A DNA stretch of 64,000 nt from Cadophora sp. MPI-SDFR-AT-0126 (Eukaryota > Ascomycota > Leotiomycetes > Helotiales > Ploettnerulaceae): contig JAGMVK010000001.1 of the NCBI GenBank assembly GCA_020747065.1, positions 2,976,001-3,040,000 on the forward strand, written 5' to 3'. The notes under the pieces were generated by a model. It made no database searches and was not told the origin of the DNA. It saw only the letters and a program-made list of their open reading frames with translations. Within the stretch, counting starts at the first letter, position 1. Each line of letters starts with the position of its first letter. Below, piece by piece: positions 22,029 to 32,267 of the stretch. The translations under genes were made by a program, and so were the position numbers.

Positions 22029-22652
22029 TCAATCCATATCGTCGTATTCCTTCTCCCTTCTTTCGTCGTCTTCCTCCTCCCTTTCCCTCAACTTCACACC
22101 TTCGACCAGAGCAATACCCTCCATACCCATTTCCTCCCCTCCCTCACTTGCTATGACTGCCCCGTTTCCTGACTTCGACTTTGCTGTTTTCTGGGCTTCC
22201 CCAATTCTCTCCCGTACCATTCTCGCGATCGCATTTTCCGTCCTCACATTCAAGACCTCCAATTTCTTGTCCAGATCCCGCTTCAAGTCCCAATTTGGCT
22301 TTTTTGGTTGTAGTTTGAACAAATCCACGCCCTTGTCATCCTGCTCCTCTTCCGCAGCCTTTTTCCTGATCTCATCCTCAACCTCCTTTGCCTGTTGCTC
22401 CAAGGTCGTCTCGACAGCTAATGTTGGCGGCGCTTCGAATCCAAGCTTTGGGCCCTTTGTTTCTGGATCATAATTCCTTCCTGAGAGGTGTAGCTTTGCA
22501 ACATCGGGTTCGATGGGTGGTGAGGGCGACCGTGTGGATTCTGGTGTTACGATTTCGTCGCCAGGTTGCTTGCGCTTGAGATTTTTGAGTTTGGCCAGAC
22601 GCGCCTTGCGCTCGTCTGCAGCTGCACCCAAAGTCGCATGATTTGATGACAT
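22029..22652 (-). CDS. cwf18: Pre-mRNA splicing factor Cwf18 (CCDC12)
   Basis: A single exon of 207 residues. Cwf18/CCDC12 is a small coiled-coil component of the activated spliceosome in the NineTeen/Prp19-related set. Seen: DERKARLAKLKNLKRKQPGD near the N-terminus, FRNYDPE-type block as GRNYDPETKGPKLGF, and the conserved DLFKLQPKKPNWDLKRDLDKK followed by LNVRTENAIARMVRERI. The start at 22652 (MSSNHATLGAAADERKARL) is preferred over an upstream in-frame ATG at 22706, because the family begins shortly before the ERKARL helix. It ends in an acidic tail. It is divergent from the PPR gene by about 265 bp. Confidence 0.92.
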   Translation of the reverse strand: MSSNHATLGAAADERKARLAKLKNLKRKQPGDEIVTPESTRSPSPPIEPDVAKLHLSGRNYDPETKGPKLGFEAPPTLAVETTLEQQAKEVEDEIRKKAAEEEQDDKGVDLFKLQPKKPNWDLKRDLDKKLEVLNVRTENAIARMVRERIGEAQKTAKSKSGNGAVIASEGGEEMGMEGIALVEGVKLREREEEDDERREKEYDDMD

Positions 22653-22917
22653 GTTGAATGATGTGAAATTTGATTCAAGGGGGTCGTGCCATGTGTATTT
22701 TCTCAATTCAGAAGGCCCTTGGTTGATGAATGTCTCGCAGGGCTAGGTCCTAAATTTATCTCAGCCTGGTCATGTCGGCTAACCTTAATTGGGATTCTTT
22801 GACTTTGAGCGCAGCCTCTTGTTGTTCTCCCCACTCGACTCCAGAACTCGACGGATCGAATTTCCATTGCACCCTCCTCAATGCAATGGAACGTTGAATG
22901 ACTGCAGCCTGTCGCTG
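22653..22917. promoter_or_regulatory. Divergent promoter region Cwf18 / PPR gene
   Basis: A 265-bp head-to-head spacer that must hold both promoters. No particular site is claimed. Confidence 0.4.
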
Positions 22918-25911
22918 ATGCCTCCACGACTGGATCTGCTAACGAAACGCTGGTCGACGTTCGATTTGCCCATCCTCCAATGCCTTGCACCTCGAGTTTT
23001 CACGCCATGGCCACGCAGTCTGCGAAGCTCCCATTCTTGGTCAACAGCTACAGCAAATTCCGAAAGAGCTCGTTATTTTTGGGAGGACGGCGATGATCTG
23101 CCACAAACGATTTATGATGTGGCGCAGAAGGCTTCGAGCCAAGGTGGTAAAACAGATTCCAAAATTGGACAGGGGCATGGTTTGCGACTGTCCAAAACTG
23201 TTCAGAGAGAAACTAGAGAGTCTCCAAGGAGGCGAGTAGAATTTCGGGGGAGATCGGAGGAGCTCTCTGGGGCTCCTGGTGACCAGGAAGACTTTTGGAC
23301 AAAATACGAGGAGATATGGGGAGGACTGATGAAAAAGCGTCCTCCAGAGAGCCCCGTCACTCTTGTCAGGAAAGTGAATGGTACTTTTCAGGAACCCCAT
23401 CCGCGTCACAAAATCTCGTATATCCCGACGATATCCAGGCGCGAAAGAGAACGGGAGAGAAAACAACGGGAAGAATGGTTTACGAAGCCCAAATTGGACA
23501 GGATTCGCAGGCAATGGGAGCTTTGGATAGGTCGGAAACGAAGCATTCGCCGTTTTAAGACCCAAAATCAAGTGAGAGGTTTAGCGAAAGTAAGACTAAA
23601 GTATGTCAGAGTGATGCCGGAAGGAGAATTTGGCAACTTCAGATACTCTTCCTGGTGGAATTGGTGCTTCGCGATGCTCAATGCTCGGCATGATGAAACC
23701 ATGAAAGGCCGAATCAAACCAAGGATGGCCTCGCGAAAAAGATGTCGGCTTTCTGAGCCTTTCACAAAGGAGCTCGTTGAAGGTAAATCTGCAGTAGCCA
23801 TTCGGGAGAGATGGGCGGAGATACCAGTAAATCAGAGAGCCCGAATGTGGCCAGAGATTATGCTGGCCGTATTGGCAGACTATCCGAGTCAGGCTCTTGA
23901 ATTCCTTGAGGCAACATTCATGCCTCCGTATCCACCTGGCTATGCCATCTCTGATAGTCTCGACTTCATCATTTGCCATTACAATGAGAACCGAGATTCT
24001 TACGGGGCAGAATTTCTTGTAGCTTTGTCGAAAGCCATACGTTCCTTTCTGGAAGAAGGTCCGGCGAACCATGTTCACCTCTCACAGCGAACTCTGTTTC
24101 GTTTATTGCACATGATCTGTCTCGACACAAGAGAATTGAGGTGGAAGTCCGGTGCATTACTGAAGTTGCAGAGGAAGGGATGGATAGCGAAAAACATCTA
24201 TCGGTCTTTGGTTAAAGTCGACCACCCTATGCATGAGAATACTCTCATCCAATATGCAAGTGGACTTGCAAAGCAAGGTGATGTCAAGACTGCCAGCAGA
24301 ATCCTACAAAGACTTAGGGCTGAAGGCTCTGCCTTCAATTCGCCAAAGATGCTGAGCTTGTGTACGACTTTACTTCAACGGGCAAATCAGAAAGTGCTGC
24401 TCAAAGGGGATGGTGGGCCGTCAATCACAGCGTTTGATATATTCCGATTTGTATTGGAGGCAGGCGCTGAATCCAACATAATCACATACAACATCTTGAT
24501 GAAAACCTCATTGGATGCCGGAGACCACAAGACAGGGTGGAAGATATTTGAAACCATGACGGAGAATGGTCTTACAGCAGATGCCTATACCTATTCCATT
24601 CTCTTGAAGGATGCGAAATCGAGGATGGACGCAGCCGCTATCAGAGCGGTCATGGACTACGTCCGACAGAACAACATCAGGAGCGACTGGATTATAACAG
24701 ATGTTCTACACGCCATTCTACTGCTCCATCAACAAGAACGGCAATCATTCAAAGCATGTGGAGGCCCCGTGGAACAAGAACAGACAGCCTTCGATCGATT
24801 GCTTCAAGTCTACTGTGACCACTTTCATGTTGGGCCATTAGCTCAGATTATTCCGAACTTCTTAGACAAATATCCAGGTCTGAGTCAAGTCATTAATGGC
24901 TCGCAAGAGCAGCTGCGTGACCCCCCGGGCCCTACTCTTGTCGTTATGATTACAGGTTATCTCGACAACGCGGATACACCATATCTTGCGATGCAATTCT
25001 ATGAGCATTTTCGTCGCTTGATAACTCGGAATGACCCAGTCGTCGCTCCATTGACAAAGACAACACATGTCTGGAACCTCGTTTTGATGGGTATCGGCAA
25101 ATTCGCCGAACTATTAGCCGAATGCTCAAATCTTGTTGGAGATATGCTTTCTGGCCCAGATCAAACCTCTACACCGTCCCGATCTTCGGTAACACACGGA
25201 TATGCTGAGAAAGATTCAGGCCACACCATTAGCACTGACTCACAATTACCGCTCCGCCCAGAAACCGCAGCTCATGAATCACTTAACCCTGGGGAGAGTG
25301 TACAGGCCGAGCCACAACCACAACCACCGCTCGAACCAGAAGATGTCGTTCCTGAGCCACTTGACGCAAAAAATCGCAATCCTGACTCTATCTCTGACTC
25401 GTCGTTCGAGCCAAATACCGAAACAGCAACCTCCAAACCAGTCACTATCACACCTCCAAAACCAGACGTCCACACCTGGTCAATCCTACTCAAGATATTC
25501 ATGGACCACCGCCAACCTCGCGCTGCAGAGAAAGTCCTTTCAATGATGAGCGAGCGGCAAATTACACCAAGCCAAGTCACGTGGAACAAACTCGCCATGG
25601 GGTATGCTCGTATGCAAGATACTGCCATGACCGTAGATGTGCTGCGCCGACTGGAGGTTGCTGGCTTGTCGGCTGATGAGTTCACGATGAGTGCTCTGGG
25701 TTTGATTAAGAACCGCAGAGCGCTGATTGACGCGATGAAGAGGACGGAAAGTCGGCTTGTAGGACTGGACCGCCAATTCTTGGACGACTTCAGGGAAGAT
25801 TTGGAGAAAGTTGTGTCTGAGAAGGAGGAAGATAAGCCCGAGCCGGACGGTGGACTTGGAAAGGTGTGGGGAGGGGAAGTCAGTGAGGAGGAAGAGGAAG
25901 AATGGTGGTGA
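22918..25911 (+). CDS. Mitochondrial pentatricopeptide repeat protein
   Basis: A single exon; the ATG at 22918 gives 997 residues. The frame stays open upstream to 22789, but MPPRLDLLTKRWS begins a basic, hydroxylated N-terminus fitting a mitochondrial presequence. PPR proteins bind organellar RNA and act in processing, stability or translation. Seen: PPR units around residues 519-590 (ITYNILMKTSLDAGDHKTGW, then YTYSILLKDAKSRMDAAAIR) and around 849-920 (VHTWSILLKIFMDHRQPRAA, then VTWNKLAMGYARMQDTAMTV). Between these blocks lies a Pro/Glu/Ser/Thr-rich linker of about 100 residues. The C-terminus is acidic. It resembles large fungal PPR proteins with no fixed yeast name, so the RNA target is unknown. 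Confidence 0.88.
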   Translation: MPPRLDLLTKRWSTFDLPILQCLAPRVFTPWPRSLRSSHSWSTATANSERARYFWEDGDDLPQTIYDVAQKASSQGGKTDSKIGQGHGLRLSKTVQRETRESPRRRVEFRGRSEELSGAPGDQEDFWTKYEEIWGGLMKKRPPESPVTLVRKVNGTFQEPHPRHKISYIPTISRRERERERKQREEWFTKPKLDRIRRQWELWIGRKRSIRRFKTQNQVRGLAKVRLKYVRVMPEGEFGNFRYSSWWNWCFAMLNARHDETMKGRIKPRMASRKRCRLSEPFTKELVEGKSAVAIRERWAEIPVNQRARMWPEIMLAVLADYPSQALEFLEATFMPPYPPGYAISDSLDFIICHYNENRDSYGAEFLVALSKAIRSFLEEGPANHVHLSQRTLFRLLHMICLDTRELRWKSGALLKLQRKGWIAKNIYRSLVKVDHPMHENTLIQYASGLAKQGDVKTASRILQRLRAEGSAFNSPKMLSLCTTLLQRANQKVLLKGDGGPSITAFDIFRFVLEAGAESNIITYNILMKTSLDAGDHKTGWKIFETMTENGLTADAYTYSILLKDAKSRMDAAAIRAVMDYVRQNNIRSDWIITDVLHAILLLHQQERQSFKACGGPVEQEQTAFDRLLQVYCDHFHVGPLAQIIPNFLDKYPGLSQVINGSQEQLRDPPGPTLVVMITGYLDNADTPYLAMQFYEHFRRLITRNDPVVAPLTKTTHVWNLVLMGIGKFAELLAECSNLVGDMLSGPDQTSTPSRSSVTHGYAEKDSGHTISTDSQLPLRPETAAHESLNPGESVQAEPQPQPPLEPEDVVPEPLDAKNRNPDSISDSSFEPNTETATSKPVTITPPKPDVHTWSILLKIFMDHRQPRAAEKVLSMMSERQITPSQVTWNKLAMGYARMQDTAMTVDVLRRLEVAGLSADEFTMSALGLIKNRRALIDAMKRTESRLVGLDRQFLDDFREDLEKVVSEKEEDKPEPDGGLGKVWGGEVSEEEEEEWW

Positions 25912-26448
25912 TCTCTCCTCTCGTGTGACTGATGACTGTCCATCTTGCACAATTGTGTACATCAAATTATACCCCTGTAAAATCATCCTATGCACAAGAA
26001 ATATAATTGCATACCATATCACACCCGATCTTCGGCTGCATATTTAAAGCCACATTGGCATTTATACTGTGTGATTTTTTTACGTCTTCCACATCAGATC
26101 ATTGTCATCAAATGGATTAAAACTCTTAATTTCGAAGTCAGATGCAGCTGCCTCGTCGGATCTGACTCATTCGGTGACAGAGAATCGCATCCTCCAAACT
26201 AAGTGCAAAGTAACCACATCATAGCTATGCGCCTTGAGAAATGCTCCAAAAAGAGATGCAGAGCTATGATAGCTTGAGTGTTCCCTCCAGGTCCGCCCAA
26301 ACCATGCGTGCTCTCTGTCGTTAATCGTTGCTCGTATGGTCCGATCTGTCAAACTCCCATTTCGCCTTGAAGAACGCTCTCTTGGCCAGCGAAGCTGCCT
26401 GAGCTGTACTCTGATCTCGTCTTAGACTAGATATGGAACACGTTCTTC
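25912..26448. other. Convergent intergenic spacer
   Basis: About 0.54 kb, AT-rich, between the 3' ends of the PPR and RBR genes. It holds only short frames and no visible feature. Confidence 0.5.
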
Positions 26449-27893
26449 TTATTCCTCCTCAATCGCTTCTCGGCAATCTTGACAGAACATCATTGAACAA
26501 CGATTGCACTGCCAAGCCAATGGAGCATCTCTCTCTCCTCCAGTCTTTTCCGCCTCAGCAGTCGCCTTGTGTTTTGCCTCTGGCGCATCTTGGACGATGT
26601 TCTGGAAACAGCGATGACATTCTGTACCTTCAGGAACAACGTAACCAGGTGCAACAAGATGATGCTGGCAGTTCCAACCGACTATGTATTCGTTCTCAGG
26701 CTCCGGACCGAATTCATGACCATCGCCATCATAGTAACCTGCTAAACCGTCGAGATCGTCGGATTCAACACCTGACTCGTCTTGTTGGTTGTCATCACAG
26801 GATCCTTCGCATTGATCTGCAGGTCGCTTACATTCCCCTACAATGATCGGGACGTCAGCAGTTACTTACGCATGTCTCGGGAGCATTTTTATGAGTGGAG
26901 TAAATCCGTAACACCGGATTAGGGGAAAACGGGCAATCCTCGAACAACGTACAGCAGAAGTGAGCTCCGCATCGACATCTATGTATATTAGTATTCGTGA
27001 TTATGGCAAGTTACGGTGAGGATTTGACTTACTCAATGTGAGAGCAGCCGTAGACTTTGCGAATACCAGTGCGACATCTGGGACAACGCTTGATCTTCCA
27101 CTTCTTGAGCTGCTGAGCCAGAATTGGGTCCAGCTCATCTCTGCAATGTCCATCGTGGGTGAAAAAGCGGCAGTTGGTACAGATTTGTGTTGAACATTTC
27201 GGGCACGTAATATTGATGTTGATATCTGTTGAGGTCTGCGTTCCAGAATCAGGCATTGTGGGATTTCTGTCGTTCATAGTTGAATGGTCGATCTGGATAA
27301 ACACTTTCTTTGCTGATTTCTGGTACAACCGAGGCGGAATGAAAGTCGAACAGGTGGGTACTGGACAGTAAACCTTATCAGGTGTCATCCACTCCTCGAG
27401 CTTTGCCTTGTACAGTGTCATCTGCTCCAGTCAGACACCAAGCCTATACGAGAGGCATTGACCGCTTGCTTACCTCTTCAAGTATCATCAACTTCTTTAC
27501 CGCAGATACGGGAATTATGCTACAGCACTTTGGCGGCATCTTGGTCTCGTTCGTGCAGGCGTCGAGGAACCAGGACTTTAAGCATGAAGAGCAGTACTGT
27601 GATAAATTGCATTGAGGGCATTTGAATGGAAAGTTTGAAAGGCTCAGGTCCAAGTGGTCTAGGCACAAATTACATGTCCTCCGCTGTGGAGTGACACTGA
27701 AATCGGGTTGTGATAGGCCAAGTGGAGGCAATTGAAGACCTGGGGTTCCAGGGGGAAGTAAAGCATAACCTGGTACGTTTGGAGGTGGAAGTTGGGAATC
27801 AGGACTTGGTGGGAAGTATTGTCCCGGTACCGCAGCTGGCGGAGGTTGAGTTTGAGGTTGAGGTTGGGACGGCAAGTCTACCTTCTCCATCAT
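26449..27893 (-). CDS. RBR-type E3 ubiquitin ligase (RING-IBR-RING), frame problem near the C-terminus
   Basis: Exons 27893-27474, 27421-27033, 26978-26870 and 26826 onward. RBR ligases take ubiquitin on a RING2 cysteine. Seen: a Pro-rich N-terminus; RING1 CNLCLDHLDLSL...CPQC..YCSSC; IBR CPVPTCSTFIPP...CPKCSTQICTNC; RING2 CPRCRTGIRKVYGCSHIECRCGAHFC, crossing the second intron. A later CxxC-rich tail reads ECHRCFQN in one frame, but its partner WQCNRCSMMFCQDCREAI lies in the +1 frame with no plausible intron between. In the first frame translation stops at 26459; the second frame ends at 26449. The N-terminus is uncertain: the frame stays open upstream past 28037. The third intron is only 43 nt. 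Confidence 0.8.
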
Positions 27894-28616
27894 TACGGGT
27901 TGTCGAAACACTATTGTTCTAAGACGCTCCCAAAAACAGGGGGGAACAAAACAAGCCATGTGGTGAGAGTGAGTTCGACATCCAAAAAAAAAGGAGACCG
28001 TACATGAATTATAAGTGCCTAGAGCCCCGTGACTCATGGTGTGGTCAGGCCGATACTGTGGAGCAGAGGCGTAGTAGAAGGACGGTGGGAGATGGTCATT
28101 TGGGCGATTTGAACGCTGTGTAGTGCCACCTGGCCCGTTATAGCTAGATTCGGGACCAGGTAATGGCGGGAGTTGAGGTCGTTATCCCGGCTGGTAGCTC
28201 GTCCTGGACGTTCGGCATCGAGGGCTGTGATGGGGATTGGGATGACTATCTGAAGGAGCGTATGGTGGGCTGTATGAACAGCTGAGACCACGCATATGAA
28301 TGTTGAGCAAGCGATACGGAGGAACATTGAGATTGGCTAGGCACATGGTACTGGTTGTGTTAAGCCAGTTGGCATGGTCCCATCGAGGGTGACTCGGTGG
28401 AATTGTGATATAGCATCTCAGCAAGACCCAACAGTCGAGGCATAGAAGGAGACCTGAGGCCATCCGATTGGTGGGACTGCCGGCTGGTTGTTCGTGATGG
28501 AAATGGGGATGGGAATAGGAATGGGAAAGGAGAGCAGATCTGTCTTGCCGGGCAAGGTAGAGCAGAAGGAGGCTGGCTGCCTATCTTGGCAAAGCTGATT
28601 CAGGTGCAAGGAAACA

Positions 28617-28640
28617 GGCAGGCAGGCAGGCAGGCAGGCA
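28617..28640. repeat. (GGCA)n microsatellite
   Basis: Six tandem GGCA units, seen directly. Confidence 0.85.
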
Positions 28641-28744
28641 ACGATGTATAGGATGCAGGTGTCTCGAGTGTGTATGCAGACGGTGAGTCCCCTTTTCTTG
28701 TCAATTCGACGTGCCCTGTAAGAAGTGAAACCCAAGGGATCTGG

Positions 28745-28768
28745 TGCAGTGCAGTGCAGTGCAGTGCA
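28745..28768. repeat. (GCAGT)n pentanucleotide microsatellite
   Basis: Between four and five tandem GCAGT units, seen directly. Confidence 0.85.
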
Positions 28769-29017
28769 ATGCTAGGGGAAATGACGGTGAGTAGAGAAGG
28801 GAAGAGAAGAGACAAGAACAAGAACTAGAACTCATTTTGGATGAACTGAAAGAGGGACACTTGACAAAAGAAACAACGTGGGTCGCGTAGTGTACGATTC
28901 AGGGTGGAAATTAAAGACCGTAGTCGAGCGACCAAGATAAGCATACCAATGTCCGGAGTATGTTGTGAGCTGATTTGGTTCGCGTTACGCTGCTACCACG
29001 TCTCCTGGCGCTTGTTC

Positions 29018-29083
29018 GCATTTTGCATCTGCATTTGCGTTTACATTTGCATTTGCATTTGCGTTTCCGTTGGCGTTGGCGTT
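29018..29083. repeat. Degenerate hexamer array (TTGCAT / TTGCGT / TTGGCG units)
   Basis: About eleven six-base units of the form TTKSRT drift from GCATTTGCATTT-type through GCGTTTACATTT to GTTGGCGTTGGC, seen directly. The graded change along the array suggests unit-by-unit duplication with mutation. Confidence 0.7.
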
Positions 29084-30006
29084 GGAGGTCGTTCAACCTC
29101 GTACCCAGTTCAACCTTGCTTGGGTACAAGAACATGTATAAAGTACAGTAAACTGTACCACAAGGACATGTGTGTTTGTGGCGTTACGTTCGTTAGCGTT
29201 AGCCGCCTCTTTAGGGCGTCGGCGTCAAGCTTGGAATCTACTACGACTGACGACCTTCTGTACCTGTACCGTACCAGTCATCGACACCAAATCACCGATC
29301 GATGGGCGTGGCAACATCTGAAAAAAACTTAATAATATATGTAAACAGAGTTGACATATTTGTCAAGAAGTCGGATCCACTCGTCATTAGTAGTTATTGA
29401 GAAAATGTTGGATACTCCCATCTTGCAGCTTGTTTCTTCCTAGTGCGACAGGTTCGGACGATGAGACAGCACGGCAATCGGAAAATCTTGGAACGCGGGA
29501 TTTTGTCCGTGCGTCTGTATGTTCAAATTAAGACATTGAGGCTGTATCATGGGATTACACTCGGATTTCCAAAACATCATGCTTCTGACAGAGGCCGTTT
29601 TACCCAAACTCTAAAGTCCACGCTTAACCATGTTCATCACGAAAATGGACCAGAGACGCATCTGAACTTGGTTCCAGAAACACGAAAACGAGTCAGCTGG
29701 TCTTAGTATTGTCAGGTTTGGGCCTGAAGTGTATCTCCAGGTGCTCCTAACCAAAAGTTTAAAAAAAAATTGATGCTTTGAGAAGAAGGTTTGCGGAATA
29801 AGCTCATTTGGGTTCATGCACACTTGTCAAGTGTAAACGATATAACGGATACATAAGTCATTCTTCGTTATAATTAGACATCAATCGTCCTGTTCAGGTG
29901 CCTCTTCCTTTCCATTCCACACTATACTTGGCTCAGGCAGCTTGCGTAGACAGCCTTCACACTCACTACCATTACCACTTCATCGCATTAATCAGTCACA
30001 ATCATA

Positions 30007-30804
30007 ATGCGCTGCTCAATTCTCTCTTTGATGACTATCTGCCTTACCACAGCTCTGGCCCAAACTGCTCAGGACTGTAGCATTGTCGCAAACCAGACCG
30101 TCAAAGATGGAGATACTCTCGCAGCCATCGCTACGTCTGCCAACGTGACGCTCGACCAAATCCAATTCGTCAACACACAAATTACCAATCCAAGATCGAT
30201 CAAAGCGGGCGACGTAATCAAGATTCCCGACCCGAAATGCGTTGCACCCGCAGCTAAGCCTCTTGCGGAGCCTACAGCTACTTGCTCCAACGGAACTGCA
30301 ATGACCACCACCGTCGTCGCCGGGGATACTTTGAACATCATTGCAAAGGAAAAGCTAGGCATAACTCTACCAGCTTTGTTGGCGGCAAACACGCAAATCA
30401 AAAATCTGGATGCTCTCACCGTAGGCGATGTGATCAACATTCCACTCTGCAACAACGATACTTCAAGCGGGGGAGCAGCCAATTCCAATGCTGGAGGTAC
30501 GGCGACAAAGTCCGCTACTGGAAAGAAGTCGGCAAAAGTAGTTGATCAAACAGGTTCAAGTTCCAGTACAAAGAGCAAGGCTTCCAAAACAAAAGCTCCG
30601 AAAGCAACCACAACTGCTGAAGATGAAATTGCTGGGGCAAATGCCACTGAACCAACCAGTCCAATGCCAACCAAGTCAAAAGCACCCAAGACGACGCCTG
30701 CTGATGGAAATGCTCTGGCACAAGCCAATGAGCCAACAAACACCCCTTCCTTGACAACTAAGACAAGATCAAAGGCTGCTAAAACGGCCACGCCTGTAGC
30801 TTAG
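30007..30804 (+). CDS. Secreted LysM-domain protein (effector-like) with Lys/Ser/Thr repeat tail
   Basis: A single exon of 265 residues. The N-terminus is a signal peptide (MRCSILSLMTICLTTALAQT). Two LysM domains follow: about residues 30-77 (VKDGDTLAAIATSANVTLDQ to AGDVIKIPDPKC) and about 99-147 (VVAGDTLNIIAKEKLGITL to VGDVINIPLC). LysM modules bind chitin or related GlcNAc polymers; secreted fungal LysM proteins often shield hyphae or mask chitin from plant immunity. The last 110 residues are an unusual basic tail with imperfect repeats of the form KSKAxKT...EPT. No TM segment or GPI signal is evident. Whether it acts in a plant, animal or saprophytic setting cannot be told. Confidence 0.9.
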   Translation: MRCSILSLMTICLTTALAQTAQDCSIVANQTVKDGDTLAAIATSANVTLDQIQFVNTQITNPRSIKAGDVIKIPDPKCVAPAAKPLAEPTATCSNGTAMTTTVVAGDTLNIIAKEKLGITLPALLAANTQIKNLDALTVGDVINIPLCNNDTSSGGAANSNAGGTATKSATGKKSAKVVDQTGSSSSTKSKASKTKAPKATTTAEDEIAGANATEPTSPMPTKSKAPKTTPADGNALAQANEPTNTPSLTTKTRSKAAKTATPVA

Positions 30805-31246
30805 ACGATTTCAGGGGGTGGGGAGCACGAGTCGCGGTGCCTAAACAAGAAGCTGGGCCGTAAGATCTTGGAAGTCAAACATATCCCGCAGTATCGACCG
30901 CTTGGGATCTCGAATAGTGTTGGAGGAACATGTTAAGGAAATTCGAGGCAGTGAGGTATGTTCCCATTATATCAGCATTCGGCTTTTTTGGCTGCATGTT
31001 TTCCCTGAATAGACAATTACCAAAGTCGACGCTCAGTCGATCAGAGTTACCATCGCAAAAAAAAGGTTTCCAATTTCGAATTGTTGTTGTCTCCGTTTTG
31101 TGCACAATTGTGATTGGTCGTTTTGCCGAAGAGATTTTGCGAGACCAACACAAACCTTGGCACAGGCAGCTTGGGATCTCATAAAAATGTAGTGGGGGCG
31201 GGGTTGTGAACACTAGCATTCCACTTCCAAGACATCACGATTCACT
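30805..31246. other. Intergenic spacer
   Basis: About 0.44 kb between the LysM gene and the histidine phosphatase, same strand. It contains 3' UTR and promoter sequence, with nothing further recognised. Confidence 0.45.
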
Positions 31247-32037
31247 ATGCCGGACAAAGATGCTGGAACCCCTCGAGTCTTTCTCGTGCGGCACGGTATG
31301 CCAATTCCTCAATCTCTACCAATTGTTCTGCGCACGAATTCCCCTATTTGAAATGCAATTGCACCGCTGATTCGTTGACAGGAGAGACAGAATGGACAAT
31401 ATCTGGCCGCTTCACAGGCCGAAGCGATATTCCGTTGACTGCAAATGGTGAGAAGCAGGTCACTTCGTCAGCCAATGTGATTGTGGGTCCAGGCAAGATC
31501 GTCGATCCATCAAGAATTGCCCACTCATTCGTGAGTCCTCGGACGCGGGCACAACGAACATACGAACTCCTCTTCGACGAATCCTCACGAAAGAATCTCA
31601 GCGAAACCTACGAGACCACAGAAGATATTCGAGAATGGGAATACGGATTGTATGAAGGACTCTTGACAGCGCAGATTAGAGCAGCTCGCAAAGAGCGGGG
31701 TCTGGATAAAGATAGGCCGTGGAATATATGGGTGGACGGCTGTGAGGAAGGAGAATCAGCTGCTGACGTAGCAGTACGTCTGGATCGGATAATCGCAAAG
31801 ATCAGGGAGATACAGGGACCATATATGTATGGCGAAAAAGCTGTGGATGTTATTTTGATTGCTCATGGGCACATACTGAGAGCTTTTGCCAAACGGTGGA
31901 TTGGTTTCGAACTGAGCAAGAGCTTACCAATGATGTTAGAACCTGGCGCTGTTGGAGTGTTGTCATATGAACATCACAAGGTTGACGAGCCTGCGTTCCT
32001 ACTTGGTGTCAATTTGGGAGCAAGTGACGAAAGTTAA
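31247..32037 (+). CDS. Histidine phosphatase / phosphoglycerate mutase family protein (SHB17-like)
   Basis: Two exons, 31247-31295 and 31382-32037, give 234 residues. Enzymes of this family transfer phosphate through a catalytic His. Seen: the RHGETEW active-site motif near residue 16, whose Gly codon is split by the intron, the second catalytic region ending in AHGHILRAFAKRWIG, and a central DIREWEYGLYEG. The protein resembles yeast Shb17 (sedoheptulose-1,7-bisphosphatase) in size and in the REWEYGLYEG block, so that activity is likely but not proven. The intron is 86 nt. It is convergent with EFM6. Confidence 0.88.
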
Positions 32038-32267
32038 AGGGAAAACCCCAAGTCCACCCAAGCAGTAATGTTCAGGCGCAGTAATTCCTTATGTGCGCAT
32101 CCACAGCTGCGATTTACGGACAGGCTATGAAGCGTATCTTGACGGCCTGTCCCAGAAAGGTGAGATGCTGCTTTCAAAGTCAACTCTTTGAACATAGATA
32201 TAGGTAGCCATCAAGAAGCTCCATAGAAGTATGAGATGCACGGGACTGAAGTTACGTCTAATGATAT

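Larger units (their letters stand above)
27894..30006. other. Long intergenic region, RBR ligase and LysM gene (divergent)
   Basis: About 2.1 kb. The part next to the RBR gene (to about 28190) may be its 5' UTR or a missed first exon: the minus frame reads a Pro/Tyr/Gly-rich segment continuous with the RBR frame. Further out are tandem GGCA, GCAGT and TTGCAT-like repeats. No other gene is supported. Confidence 0.5.

Noticed and set aside
26433..26846. 137-codon + strand frame
   Set aside because: Antisense shadow of the RBR zinc-rich tail.
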